A DNA stretch of 22,433 bases, from the NCBI GenBank assembly GCA_002454415.1, contig DKIT01000194.1, forward strand, positions 12,278-34,710, read 5' to 3'. The notes below the pieces were generated by a model. It made no database searches, was not told the origin of the DNA, and saw only the letters and a program-made list of their open reading frames with translations. Numbering within the stretch: the stretch's first letter is position 1; every line of letters begins with the position of its first letter. Both the position numbers and the translations under genes were made by a program. Positions 7,267-15,214 of the stretch are shown one piece after another. The DNA comes from Sphingobacterium sp. UBA6711 (GTDB lineage: Bacteria; Bacteroidota; Bacteroidia; Sphingobacteriales; Sphingobacteriaceae).

Positions 7267-8886
7267 ATGAGCTTAAACTTAGAAGGTATCTTCTACGAGG
7301 AGAAAGACATTCCCGCAGAATTTACGCTCGACGAACAGGTCGATCAAAGAGAGTTCCTTTCCAATGGAGAAATGATTTCTTGGACGGGTCAAGTAAACGA
7401 GGTTTTTTCACCAATTTGTGTGAAGACTAAGGATGGCTTGAAACGTAAGCGCATCGGTAGTTTCCCTGTTTGTACTGAGAAAGAGTCCATGGAGGCCTTG
7501 GATGCTGCTGTAAAAGCATACGACAATGGACGTGGAGAATGGCCGACAATGAGCGTTGCCGATCGTATTACTTGTGTTGAAAATTTCACACAAAAGATGA
7601 TTGCCAAGAAGGACATTGTTGTCAAGCTTATTATGTGGGAAATTGGCAAATCCTATGCAGACTCCGTAAAAGAATTTGATCGTACTGTAGAATACATTTA
7701 CGCAACAATCGATGCATTGAAAGATATAGACCGCGATTCTTCACGTTTTCAAATCGAACAAGGTATCGTTGCCCAAATCAGAAGATCTCCTTTGGGAGTT
7801 GTGCTATGTATGGGTCCATTCAACTATCCGTTGAACGAAACGTTCACCACATTGATTCCCGCATTAATCATGGGAAATACCATGTTATTCAAACCACCTA
7901 AACATGGTACTTTATTACATTATCCTTTACTCGAGGCTTTCAAAACAAGCTTCCCTAAAGGAGTTGTAAACACGATTTATGGCCGTGGAAATAAGATTGT
8001 CCCTAGTTTAATGCAATCTGGAAAAATCAATGTCTTGACTTTGATCGGTTCAAGCCGCGTTGCTGATGAACTCAAAAAATTACATCCAAAGGTTAACCGT
8101 CTTCGTGCCATCCTTGGGCTGGATGCAAAAAATGCAGCTATCATTACAAAAGATGCAGATCTGAATCTAGCGGTGTCTGAAACTGTTCTAGGATCTCTTT
8201 CTTTCAATGGACAACGCTGTACTGCACTAAAAATTATCTATGTACACCGTAGCTTAGCGCAAGAGTTCTTAAAACGTCTTTCTGCAGAAGTCGCAAAATT
8301 GAAATATGGAATGCCTTGGGAAAAGGGTGTATCTTTAACTCCTCTGCCAGAAGTAAACAAACCAGCATATTTGACCGAATGCATCGAAGATGCAAAAGCG
8401 TATGGCGCAAAAGTAATTAATGAGAATGGCGGTCAGGTTGCTGAATCATTCTTCTACCCTGCAATTGTTTATCCTGTTAACTCACAGATGAAACTCTACA
8501 GGGAAGAACAATTTGGTCCAGTTATTCCTGTTGTTCCTTTTGACGATCTTGAAGAACCTATCGAATACTTAATCGGTTCTTCACACGGACAACAAGTAAG
8601 TATTTTCAGTAACAACGCAGCGGTTGTTTCATCGCTTATTGATCCATTGGTCAATCAGGTGAGTCGTGTCAATATCAATTGCCAATGTCAACGCGGTCCT
8701 GATACTTTCCCTTTCACAGGTAGAAAAGACAGTGCCGAAGGAACCCTGTCAGTTGTAGATGCTTTGCGTTCATTCTCCATTCGTTCTTTAGTTGCGACAA
8801 AATTCACTGAAGAAAACAAGAAATTGTTAAACGATATTGTGAGTGAAAATGAATCGAATTTCTTAAGTACAAAATACATTTTCTAG
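7267..8886 (+). CDS. gapN: GapN-like NADP-dependent glyceraldehyde-3-phosphate dehydrogenase (ALDH superfamily), lacking the usual catalytic Glu
   Basis: This 539-residue aldehyde-dehydrogenase-superfamily protein most resembles non-phosphorylating, NADP-dependent GAPDH, which oxidises glyceraldehyde 3-phosphate to 3-phosphoglycerate. Visible landmarks are the oxyanion-hole Asn in GPFNYPLNE (N186), the nucleotide-site LTLIGSSRVADEL, the nucleophile Cys in FNGQRC (C318), the cofactor Glu in EEQFGPV, and the C-terminal FPFTGRKDSAEGTLSVVDAL. The residue 34 positions before the Cys, which in ALDHs is the general-base Glu of the ELGGK motif, is Gly284 here (LGLDAKNA). That is a real departure, although it may be normal for this subfamily. 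Placed 71 bases after the uronate transporter, it could consume the aldolase product and supply NADPH. It may have its own promoter. Another phosphorylated or sugar aldehyde is a possible substrate. Confidence 0.78.
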   Translation: MSLNLEGIFYEEKDIPAEFTLDEQVDQREFLSNGEMISWTGQVNEVFSPICVKTKDGLKRKRIGSFPVCTEKESMEALDAAVKAYDNGRGEWPTMSVADRITCVENFTQKMIAKKDIVVKLIMWEIGKSYADSVKEFDRTVEYIYATIDALKDIDRDSSRFQIEQGIVAQIRRSPLGVVLCMGPFNYPLNETFTTLIPALIMGNTMLFKPPKHGTLLHYPLLEAFKTSFPKGVVNTIYGRGNKIVPSLMQSGKINVLTLIGSSRVADELKKLHPKVNRLRAILGLDAKNAAIITKDADLNLAVSETVLGSLSFNGQRCTALKIIYVHRSLAQEFLKRLSAEVAKLKYGMPWEKGVSLTPLPEVNKPAYLTECIEDAKAYGAKVINENGGQVAESFFYPAIVYPVNSQMKLYREEQFGPVIPVVPFDDLEEPIEYLIGSSHGQQVSIFSNNAAVVSSLIDPLVNQVSRVNINCQCQRGPDTFPFTGRKDSAEGTLSVVDALRSFSIRSLVATKFTEENKKLLNDIVSENESNFLSTKYIF

Positions 8887-8906
8887 TATTACTGCTTGTA
8901 TAAAAC

Positions 8907-8952
8907 AGCGGCATCCATTAGCTCGACGAAAATCCTGCTAATGGATGCCGCT
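8907..8952. terminator. Strong intrinsic terminator between convergent gapN-like and acetylesterase genes
   Basis: A perfect 16-bp stem, AGCGGCATCCATTAGC (8907-8922) and GCTAATGGATGCCGCT (8937-8952), encloses a 14-base loop and is followed on the plus strand by ATTTTTAT. On the minus strand the stem is followed by GTTTTATA. It lies 20 bases after the gapN-like stop and 18 bases from the end of the convergent acetylesterase gene, so it can stop transcription in both directions. Confidence 0.92.
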
Positions 8953-8969
8953 ATTTTTATCCGCTAAAT

Positions 8970-9731
8970 TTACTTCCCAATCAGATCTTTTTGAACCGGT
9001 AGCTGCAATTCCCGAATTCCCTCAACAACCAGATTAGCTACTTCACTCGCCCCAACCGTATTCAGATGGGTATCGTCGCTCTTTCCTTTGGGGTAATTCG
9101 AATCTCCACTGTCCACATATAAAAATAATCGCTGACTGCCGGTTTCGCCGTAGGACTTTACGAGCTTTGTTGTCTTATCTTCCATGTCAATCAAAGCGGT
9201 ATGCGTATTTGAAGCAACCTTACGTATAATCGCAGGATATTCTCCATGAGTCTTTATCAGTAAGCCATTTTCAAATTTACGACGTGCTATTGGAGTTAAA
9301 AGAACTGGAATGGCACCCTTTTCTAGCGTTTGATCAATATAAAAGATCAAATTCTGTTCGAACTCTTCCAAAGAGGTCCCCACATTGGGCTTATCGATCT
9401 TTTCGTCATTATGCCCAAATTGAATAAACACATAATCTCCTCGGCGAAGGTTTTCAAAAATTGGCTTCCAATGATCTACAATCTTACCATCTTTTGCAAC
9501 ATCACGTTTGAAGGATTTGGTGCTACGCCCATTTAATGCCCTGTTATCGACCTTGACCTGCTGATCAAATAACTTAGCAAAAGCCATACCCCATCCCGTC
9601 TCAGGAAAGGTCCTGCTAGCTTTATTGGCAGCAGTCGAGTCCCCAATAATATAGACAGTTTTTGACTCCTGCTCCTTAAAAGCAAAAAATAGAACCACCA
9701 ATGTACATGAAAGTAAAATATATTTTTTCAT
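8970..9731 (-). CDS. Secreted rhamnogalacturonan acetylesterase (SGNH hydrolase, CE12-like)
   Basis: This exported esterase probably removes acetyl groups from pectic rhamnogalacturonan so that the backbone can be degraded. The ATG at 9731 gives 253 residues opening with MKK and a hydrophobic stretch (about 5-18) that acts as a signal peptide. An upstream TTG would add 17 non-homologous residues and was discarded. A Cys at residue 9 gives a lipobox-like LLSC, but it sits too early to call a lipoprotein. The SGNH blocks are clear: GDSTAA with nucleophile S32, the Gly of NGRSTKSF (68), FGHND with N108, and DDTH giving the D219/H222 pair. The GDSTxA form and overall length fit rhamnogalacturonan acetylesterase. 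Pectin deacetylation makes sense beside galacturonate catabolism and the divergent LacI regulator. Confidence 0.85.
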   Translation of the reverse strand: MKKYILLSCTLVVLFFAFKEQESKTVYIIGDSTAANKASRTFPETGWGMAFAKLFDQQVKVDNRALNGRSTKSFKRDVAKDGKIVDHWKPIFENLRRGDYVFIQFGHNDEKIDKPNVGTSLEEFEQNLIFYIDQTLEKGAIPVLLTPIARRKFENGLLIKTHGEYPAIIRKVASNTHTALIDMEDKTTKLVKSYGETGSQRLFLYVDSGDSNYPKGKSDDTHLNTVGASEVANLVVEGIRELQLPVQKDLIGK

Positions 9732-9766
9732 TCTATCAAAATTTAGGTAATATACAGTAAAATAGA

Positions 9767-9795
9767 AAAAATTAAGCGACAAGCCCGTTCCACAA
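9767..9795 (-). promoter_or_regulatory. Possible promoter of the acetylesterase gene
   Basis: Reading on the minus strand, TTG (9795-9793), an 18-base spacer and TAATTTTT (9774-9767) match the Bacteroidota -33/-7 consensus except for the last base. Transcription would start near 9763 and leave a leader of about 30 bases before the ATG at 9731. The sequence is AT-rich, so this is a weak call. Confidence 0.35.
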
Positions 9796-9847
9796 CCAAG
9801 TTTACTAAGTATATTTCACTTGCCCATAAGCTAGCCTAAAAAAACTA

Positions 9848-9873
9848 TGCAATCGTTACCGGTAACGATTGCA
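9848..9873. promoter_or_regulatory. LacI-family operator: perfect 26-bp palindrome
   Basis: The half-site TGCAATCGTTACC (9848-9860) is followed directly by its exact reverse complement (9861-9873), making a gapless 26-bp palindrome centred on CCGG. A gapless palindrome with a central CG is the standard form of LacI/GalR-family operators. It lies in the divergent interval, 62 bases before the ATG of the LacI-family gene and about 117 bases before the acetylesterase start. Autoregulation and control of the divergent gene are both plausible. I saw no second full copy in this window, but the true uronate operon promoter is upstream of base 1 and not visible. Confidence 0.88.
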
Positions 9874-9935
9874 AGAACAGGTAAATTAGGTATTGTAATT
9901 TTTTTTAGTTAATATTATATTCTATTTTGCCGATT

Positions 9936-10946
9936 ATGAAATTCGAAAACTATACAATCAAAGATATTGCTAAAGCGCTTAATTTATCAACTTCCACAAT
10001 CTCTAGGGCGCTTAGAGATAGTTATGAAATAAGTCCTGAAACAAAAAAGATTGTATTGGAATATGCCGAAAAAATCAATTATCGTGCGAATCCTATTGCG
10101 AGGAGCCTAAAGGAGCGCAGAAGTCACTCCATAGGAATCATTGTCAGTGAAATTGCAAATAATTTTTTCTCGCAGGTAATAAATGGCGTAGAATCCATAG
10201 CCTATGACAAGAACTTTCAGATTATCATTTCGCAGACACATGAATCTTCCGAAAGAGAGCGCCTGAACGTTGAGTACCTTACGTCGAGATCTATAGACGG
10301 ATTGCTAATTGCGCTCTCTTCAGAAACCGAAGACATATCTTATCTACAGAAGCTAAAAGAGCGTGGTTTCCCAATTGTTTTTTTCGATCGAATACCACAA
10401 CAATTTGACACCTACAAAGTCATTGTAAACAATCAACAAGGAGCATACGATGCTACTCAACACCTCATAAGACTCGGAAAGAAGAAGATTGCGCACCTCA
10501 CGAATTCTAAATCTTTGTCTATAACAAGAGATCGGTTAGAAGGCTATAAAAAGGCTTTAATGGCAAACCATATCGATTTTAACCCAAACTTGGTCAAATA
10601 TTGCCAATATGGAGGTTTGCATCCAGACGAAATTGAAAAGGCAATTGAAGAACTTATCCAGACGGGTTTTGATGCCATTTTCATTTCTGGAGACAAATTG
10701 ACCACGGGATATCTCCATGTGGTAAAAAGAAGAAATTTTGATTCCATTCAGGAGATCGCGATTGCAGGATTTACAAACTCAAATGTTGTTGAGCTTTTCT
10801 CTTCCAAGGTAACCGCAATTAGACAACCTGCTTTCGAAATGGGAAAAATCGCGACCGAATTGCTTATCAAATTGATCGAAGCTAAATATCCAATTACCGA
10901 ATTCGAAACACGTGTATTGCCTACTGAGCTGATCAAAAACAATTAA
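9936..10946 (+). CDS. LacI-family transcriptional regulator, probable uronate/pectin-responsive repressor
   Basis: The 336-residue protein is a complete LacI/GalR-type regulator. The N-terminal helix-turn-helix is unmistakable (YTIKDIAKALNLSTSTISRAL, about residues 6-26). The hinge region with NPIARSLKERRSHSIGIIV (about 52-70) follows, and then a periplasmic-binding-protein-like sensor domain to the C-terminus, with family patterns such as NNFFSQVINGVE, IDGLLIA, PIVFFDRI and GAYDATQHLI. I chose the ATG at 9936 over a TTG at 9927 that would add three residues. A perfect palindrome 62 bases upstream is the likely operator. The neighbouring uronate operon and acetylesterase suggest a uronate or pathway intermediate as effector, but the ligand cannot be read from the sequence. 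The gene ends in a terminator shared with the convergent receptor gene. Confidence 0.93.
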   Translation: MKFENYTIKDIAKALNLSTSTISRALRDSYEISPETKKIVLEYAEKINYRANPIARSLKERRSHSIGIIVSEIANNFFSQVINGVESIAYDKNFQIIISQTHESSERERLNVEYLTSRSIDGLLIALSSETEDISYLQKLKERGFPIVFFDRIPQQFDTYKVIVNNQQGAYDATQHLIRLGKKKIAHLTNSKSLSITRDRLEGYKKALMANHIDFNPNLVKYCQYGGLHPDEIEKAIEELIQTGFDAIFISGDKLTTGYLHVVKRRNFDSIQEIAIAGFTNSNVVELFSSKVTAIRQPAFEMGKIATELLIKLIEAKYPITEFETRVLPTELIKNN

Positions 10947-10952
10947 ATAAAA

Positions 10953-10980
10953 AACCGCAAGAGACTACGTTCTTACGGTT
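10953..10980 (-). terminator. Intrinsic terminator of the outer-membrane receptor gene
   Basis: On the minus strand AACCGTAAGA and TCTTGCGGTT form a 10-bp stem (one U-G wobble, 8-base loop) followed by TTTTTTATTT, a good intrinsic terminator for the receptor gene ending at 11005. Read on the plus strand the wobble becomes a C-A mismatch and the tail is poor, so it is a weaker stop for the LacI-family gene. Confidence 0.82.
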
Positions 10981-11004
10981 CAATATAAACAACAGTAATT
11001 ATTT

Positions 11005-13413
11005 TTATTGTGCTCTTTCTTTCTCTTCGTTGCTTGTATCCTTTTTACGATAGTTATTCTTCAAGTTTCCAAACTTATAGGAATAGGTCAAACGGACAAC
11101 TCTACGATCTTGATACTGCCTAATACTTGAATCAAAGGATCCGAAATTTGTCCTTAAATTCTGGTTCCCCGTATTAAATAAGTCGGTCACGGCCAGTTTT
11201 AGAGAGCTACGTTGATCCTTAAATGTCTTTGTGGCGCCAACTTCCATATCCCAACGCGCCTCCATATCGTATACATTATATTTAAATGGAGAAAAATATC
11301 TCAGATTAACATTAGCTGAAAGACTCTTACTTAATTTTAAATTATGCATGGAGTTTGCCTGTAGAAGAAATGACTTCCTTTTCAACGGGTAACCTGCAAC
11401 CATTCCATCAAAGTTGAAATGTATTCCAGTAAGGTTATTATTCATATTCCAAATCTTTGAGACTGTCACAGGAATATTTAAATTTAGATAAGCCGTAAGA
11501 TTTCTGCCCAAATTTTCTCGTATCACCCAGGTCTGCTTTTGTACAGAGTCTTGTCCCATACTTTCAACAATTGCATCTTTAATATCATTGATTCCCAAAG
11601 TCACATTATACCGTTGCATCAACGTATAATTCAAGGTAAATTCGTTAGAAAACTGAGGATTTAAATAGGGATTCCCTCGCTCGAAGGTCAACTTATCGAT
11701 GAAATAGTCGAAAGGGTTTAATTGTCTATAATTCGGGCGAGTGATTTTCCTTGCATATCCCAATGAAAGAATATGATTTTCATTGACGGTATACGTCAGG
11801 TTGGCATTGGGAAAAAGCTGAAAGTAATTGCGTTTCACCTGTTTATTCAGTGTAAGTGAATGACCATCCGACAATGTAAATTCGCCACGCAGCCCTATTT
11901 TTACGCCCCATTTTCCAACTGTGTTATTGTAATCTACATATCCGGCAGCAATCTGCTCCTTGTAGACAAAATGGTTCGTCCGCTTTACATTATCGATCCA
12001 AGAATTATTCAAAAAATCCTCAAAAGTCAAGTCATTATCCGACGTAACATTGGAATATTTGGCGCCGATCTCAAGTTTTGAAACCTTCGACAGTGGATGT
12101 TCATAATCGAATTTGGCAACATAGATGTCAATTCCAATAGGCATTCCACTCCGTTGGATCTCTTCCGGAGCAAATGGACTCCAATTAAGATCAAAATACT
12201 GATTATGATAATTTACCCGTTTGCTGCTTTTGAATTTGCTCCAGTCCAAATCAAACGTTAGCTTTCTACCATTGGAATCAATTTTAAATTCATTATTGAG
12301 ATTGGCGGAATATCTGTCGAATAATTCTTTAAAAGCAGAATTGGAAACCAATATCGTATCATATTGGGCAAAAGAATGCCCAATATTAGTCAAACTATTG
12401 TTATCGTTATATTCAGTATTATTGGATCCATTAAACTGAAGCGTCAATGTATTTCTCAATGATGTTCTTTGTTCAATACCAAAACGGTAGGAATGGTTCC
12501 GTTCCTTTTCATCCAAAACTGATTTCTGGTTAAAATAGCTTTTTACACCAACATTTTGTATAATTCTGTCAATATGCAATTGACGATATGCTTTTTCGTC
12601 GGAATACGCATAAGAGCCAAACACTGTTGTATTCTCTTTCTTATAATTTAGAGAGAGAGAACTATTTCCCCTAAATTTCTCACCACTACCCGCAGTCAAG
12701 TTAAAACTTCCATTGAAACCTTCCATACGATTTTTTTTCAATACAATATTGATTGTTCCGACAGCCCCCTCAGCATCATCTTTAGCCGCTCTAGTTGTAA
12801 TAACCTCAACCGACTTGATCTGATTGCCATCAGTGCTTTTTAAAAAATTCACAAGTTGCTCTCCAGACATATAGGTCTGACGCCCATCGATGGTAACAGC
12901 GACACCAGACTGTCCCATCAATTGAAGATTATTGTTATTATCCAAGCTTACCCCAGGTGCACGCTGCACAATGTCCAGTGCATTATTTCCGGCCGCCATT
13001 GGTGAGTTCTCAACATTCAAAACTAATTTCCCTGGCTTACTTTCCACCATCGGTCGTTTTCCTTCAACGGCAACCTCTTGCAATTTCCGCGTGTCGGTTT
13101 TTAGTTGTATGATGGGTAGAGAATAGTCTGATTGAGCAATATCGAAGGCATTACTTTTATCCGAAAGATAACCTATCATCTTGACATCAATGCGATAATT
13201 CCCAGGCTTAACTTCAGCGAACTGGTAATGACCATTTTCGTCGGTGACAGCTGCTTTCAGAACTACAGTTGTATTAGTTTTCGTCAAGTATACAGTGGCT
13301 AAAGGTAAGGGTTCATTATGTTCTGACTGGACGCTACCCGTAATCCTCACTTGCGCATGAACAAAACAAACCATCAAAAAATTCAACAGTAAGAGGTAAA
13401 AATATCTTTTCAT
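11005..13413 (-). CDS. TonB-dependent-receptor-like outer-membrane beta-barrel protein with carboxypeptidase-like regulatory domain
   Basis: This 802-residue protein is an outer-membrane barrel of the OMP_b-brl type common in Bacteroidota. It has a signal peptide (residues 1-20, cleavage likely after VHA before Q). A CarboxypepD_reg-like beta-sandwich follows (about 22-110, with VRITGSVQSEHNEPLPLATV at its start). Next is a plug domain (about 120-230, including VTIDGRQTYMSG and the typical DAEGAVGTINIVLKK), then a long barrel ending in LTYSYKFGN. No SusD partner lies beside it, and it is shorter than SusC-type transporters (about 1000 residues), so it is not a glycan-PUL SusC. The substrate is unknown, and siderophore, peptide or a non-transport role are all possible. 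Terminators separate it from both neighbours, so it looks monocistronic and may be unrelated to pectin use. Confidence 0.85.
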   Translation of the reverse strand: MKRYFYLLLLNFLMVCFVHAQVRITGSVQSEHNEPLPLATVYLTKTNTTVVLKAAVTDENGHYQFAEVKPGNYRIDVKMIGYLSDKSNAFDIAQSDYSLPIIQLKTDTRKLQEVAVEGKRPMVESKPGKLVLNVENSPMAAGNNALDIVQRAPGVSLDNNNNLQLMGQSGVAVTIDGRQTYMSGEQLVNFLKSTDGNQIKSVEVITTRAAKDDAEGAVGTINIVLKKNRMEGFNGSFNLTAGSGEKFRGNSSLSLNYKKENTTVFGSYAYSDEKAYRQLHIDRIIQNVGVKSYFNQKSVLDEKERNHSYRFGIEQRTSLRNTLTLQFNGSNNTEYNDNNSLTNIGHSFAQYDTILVSNSAFKELFDRYSANLNNEFKIDSNGRKLTFDLDWSKFKSSKRVNYHNQYFDLNWSPFAPEEIQRSGMPIGIDIYVAKFDYEHPLSKVSKLEIGAKYSNVTSDNDLTFEDFLNNSWIDNVKRTNHFVYKEQIAAGYVDYNNTVGKWGVKIGLRGEFTLSDGHSLTLNKQVKRNYFQLFPNANLTYTVNENHILSLGYARKITRPNYRQLNPFDYFIDKLTFERGNPYLNPQFSNEFTLNYTLMQRYNVTLGINDIKDAIVESMGQDSVQKQTWVIRENLGRNLTAYLNLNIPVTVSKIWNMNNNLTGIHFNFDGMVAGYPLKRKSFLLQANSMHNLKLSKSLSANVNLRYFSPFKYNVYDMEARWDMEVGATKTFKDQRSSLKLAVTDLFNTGNQNLRTNFGSFDSSIRQYQDRRVVRLTYSYKFGNLKNNYRKKDTSNEEKERAQ

Positions 13414-13510
13414 CCGTATAAAGTATTGGCAATAGCAGATGCTCCACGAACATAAATCATAGCTATTACAAAAGGTTAGTTATTCGTTGCCCGTTAAAGC
13501 TTCAATAATT

Positions 13511-13537
13511 TGTCTTCCACCCGGTCGGTGGAAGACA
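13511..13537 (-). terminator. Hairpin after the pspC-domain gene, probable terminator
   Basis: The arms TGTCTTCCACC (13511-13521) and GGTGGAAGACA (13527-13537) form a perfect 11-bp, GC-containing stem with a 5-base loop, 9 bases beyond the pspC-domain stop. The minus-strand tail is AATTATTG, a weak U-tract. Termination is the simplest reading given the position between two separate minus-strand genes. Confidence 0.65.
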
Positions 13538-13546
13538 TGATTCATA

Positions 13547-15214
13547 TTATTTCGTTTTTGTTTGTATCGAAACACCGTCCTTCTTCACATTGATAATTGT
13601 ATCCCTACGGATAACAATTGAAGTATCGTTCACTACAACGCTATTACTGTCCGAATCGTGACCTTCTTCTTCCAATACTTTCGGTGATAGGGCGCATTTC
13701 AGACCAAGTGAGGTAACGACAAATTCCACATCTTTGACATCCCCTAAATCTTCCTTATAGCGGTCACGACACTCGTAAAATGAAATATCCCTTAATTTAT
13801 CTTCAAGATTATCGTTAATAACCAGCTTAGTTCCTACAGGCAAGAATAAGGTAATATTGACCTCTTGGTCTCTATAGCGTTCTCCTTCATTCAGTTGAAA
13901 TGCATTGTCAAAAGTCAATGAACTTGTATCTTGTTTCAATGCATAGTTTATTTTACCAGCTCGATCAGTTGCGATTTTATAGGAGCTTCCTTTAGCAGAA
14001 TACTCATAGCGCACATAGGGATCTTGTAAAGAATCAATACGTTCGATCCGAATATGAATATTACGTTTCAGATAAGATGATAGGTTTTCGCTTTTTATGC
14101 CTAGACCGCTTTTTACACCATTTTTTAAACGAATTACTCGAACATCATTTTCATTCAGATAATATACAGGCTGCTTTTGCAGTGGTTTTTCCTCAACAAT
14201 TGTACTTGATTCTCTGAATTCTTTCGCTACCGATGTGGAGTAAAAGACAATGGCTCCAATCGATGCCAACCAGACCAAAAATAAGGTCGTAGTTAGATAA
14301 TTGTTCATTGGCTTTTTCTCAAAAAGAACACGTAGCAGCAAATAAAACAATCCAGCAAAAGGTATAAAAATGGACAAAAAACCAGCAATTAAAGCAAAAG
14401 GCACATCGTTTGGGTTCATCAAATAGAAAGGCCCGGAATCATCCATTACATCAGGAATCACGTTCACAATAGCCAATGCAAAGAAGATAAGCCCAATGAT
14501 CAATCCAATAAGTGATAATCCCACAATAATGACGAAGAACACACCAATAATCTTCACAATGATTTGTAATAATTTAGCAACGCTATCGCCTGTCCGATCC
14601 ATTCCTCTGGAGAACGTTTCCTTAACACCACTCATTTCCTCATCGAAAGAACGCTTAAAATTGTGAATATTTGGCGCCTCCCCTCTCATCTCCATTTTAT
14701 CTGCACGGGTAATAGCCAAAGGCATGACGATCCATAAAATTACGTACACTAACACACCAGAACCTCCGATAACAACAAATAAAGCGAAAAGTAATCGGAC
14801 CCACTTGGCTTCAATTCCAAAAAAATGTCCCAGACCACTACAAACACCACTAAAAACTTTATCATCAGGATCACGCATCAATTTTTTTCCGACCTTAAAA
14901 CCATCTGAATTCGTTTGGCGTTGGAACGAAGCATAGTCGTCTTGATCTTCTGTCTCAAAATCGCTCACTCTTCCCATTTGATCAATGACGGCATTGACAT
15001 CCTCCATATTCAATACTTCTTTACTACCTGCCTGAATCTTTTCAGTAAACATTTCAGAAATACGATTTTCAATATCTTCCAAAATCTCTTTGCTATCTTC
15101 GGATTGTCCAAAATGCTTCTTTATATCAATCATGTAGGAGCGAAGCACCTCATAAGCATCCTCCTCAATATGGAAGACGATGCTATTTATGTTGATAATT
15201 ATTGTCTTATTCAT
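13547..15214 (-). CDS. PspC-domain envelope stress-type membrane protein
   Basis: This is a 555-residue inner-membrane protein of the PspC type that Bacteroidota pair with PadR regulators. In order it has a charged N-terminal helical region (about 15-95), a PspC domain (about 110-168, with DPDDKVFSGVCSGLGHFFGI and the following VLVYVILWIVMPLA membrane helix), three further hydrophobic stretches (about 216-252, 271-297, 307-327), and a roughly 225-residue C-terminal soluble region. I chose the ATG at 15214 (MNKTIIININSIVFHIEEDA). The longer ORF upstream lies inside padR. The start overlaps the padR stop by eight bases, so the two are translationally coupled. By analogy with PspC and LiaF-like proteins it may sense or buffer membrane stress, but its partner and signal are unknown. 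Confidence 0.85.
   Translation of the reverse strand: MNKTIIININSIVFHIEEDAYEVLRSYMIDIKKHFGQSEDSKEILEDIENRISEMFTEKIQAGSKEVLNMEDVNAVIDQMGRVSDFETEDQDDYASFQRQTNSDGFKVGKKLMRDPDDKVFSGVCSGLGHFFGIEAKWVRLLFALFVVIGGSGVLVYVILWIVMPLAITRADKMEMRGEAPNIHNFKRSFDEEMSGVKETFSRGMDRTGDSVAKLLQIIVKIIGVFFVIIVGLSLIGLIIGLIFFALAIVNVIPDVMDDSGPFYLMNPNDVPFALIAGFLSIFIPFAGLFYLLLRVLFEKKPMNNYLTTTLFLVWLASIGAIVFYSTSVAKEFRESSTIVEEKPLQKQPVYYLNENDVRVIRLKNGVKSGLGIKSENLSSYLKRNIHIRIERIDSLQDPYVRYEYSAKGSSYKIATDRAGKINYALKQDTSSLTFDNAFQLNEGERYRDQEVNITLFLPVGTKLVINDNLEDKLRDISFYECRDRYKEDLGDVKDVEFVVTSLGLKCALSPKVLEEEGHDSDSNSVVVNDTSIVIRRDTIINVKKDGVSIQTKTK

Noticed and set aside
9732..9782. N-terminal extension of the acetylesterase from a TTG at 9782
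   Set aside because: The added residues precede a normal MKK signal peptide and overlap the predicted promoter.
13511..13537. Palindromic hairpin considered as an operator for the receptor gene
   Set aside because: It lies 9 bases after the pspC-domain stop and about 100 bases from the receptor ATG, with a gapped stem-loop form, which fits a terminator better.
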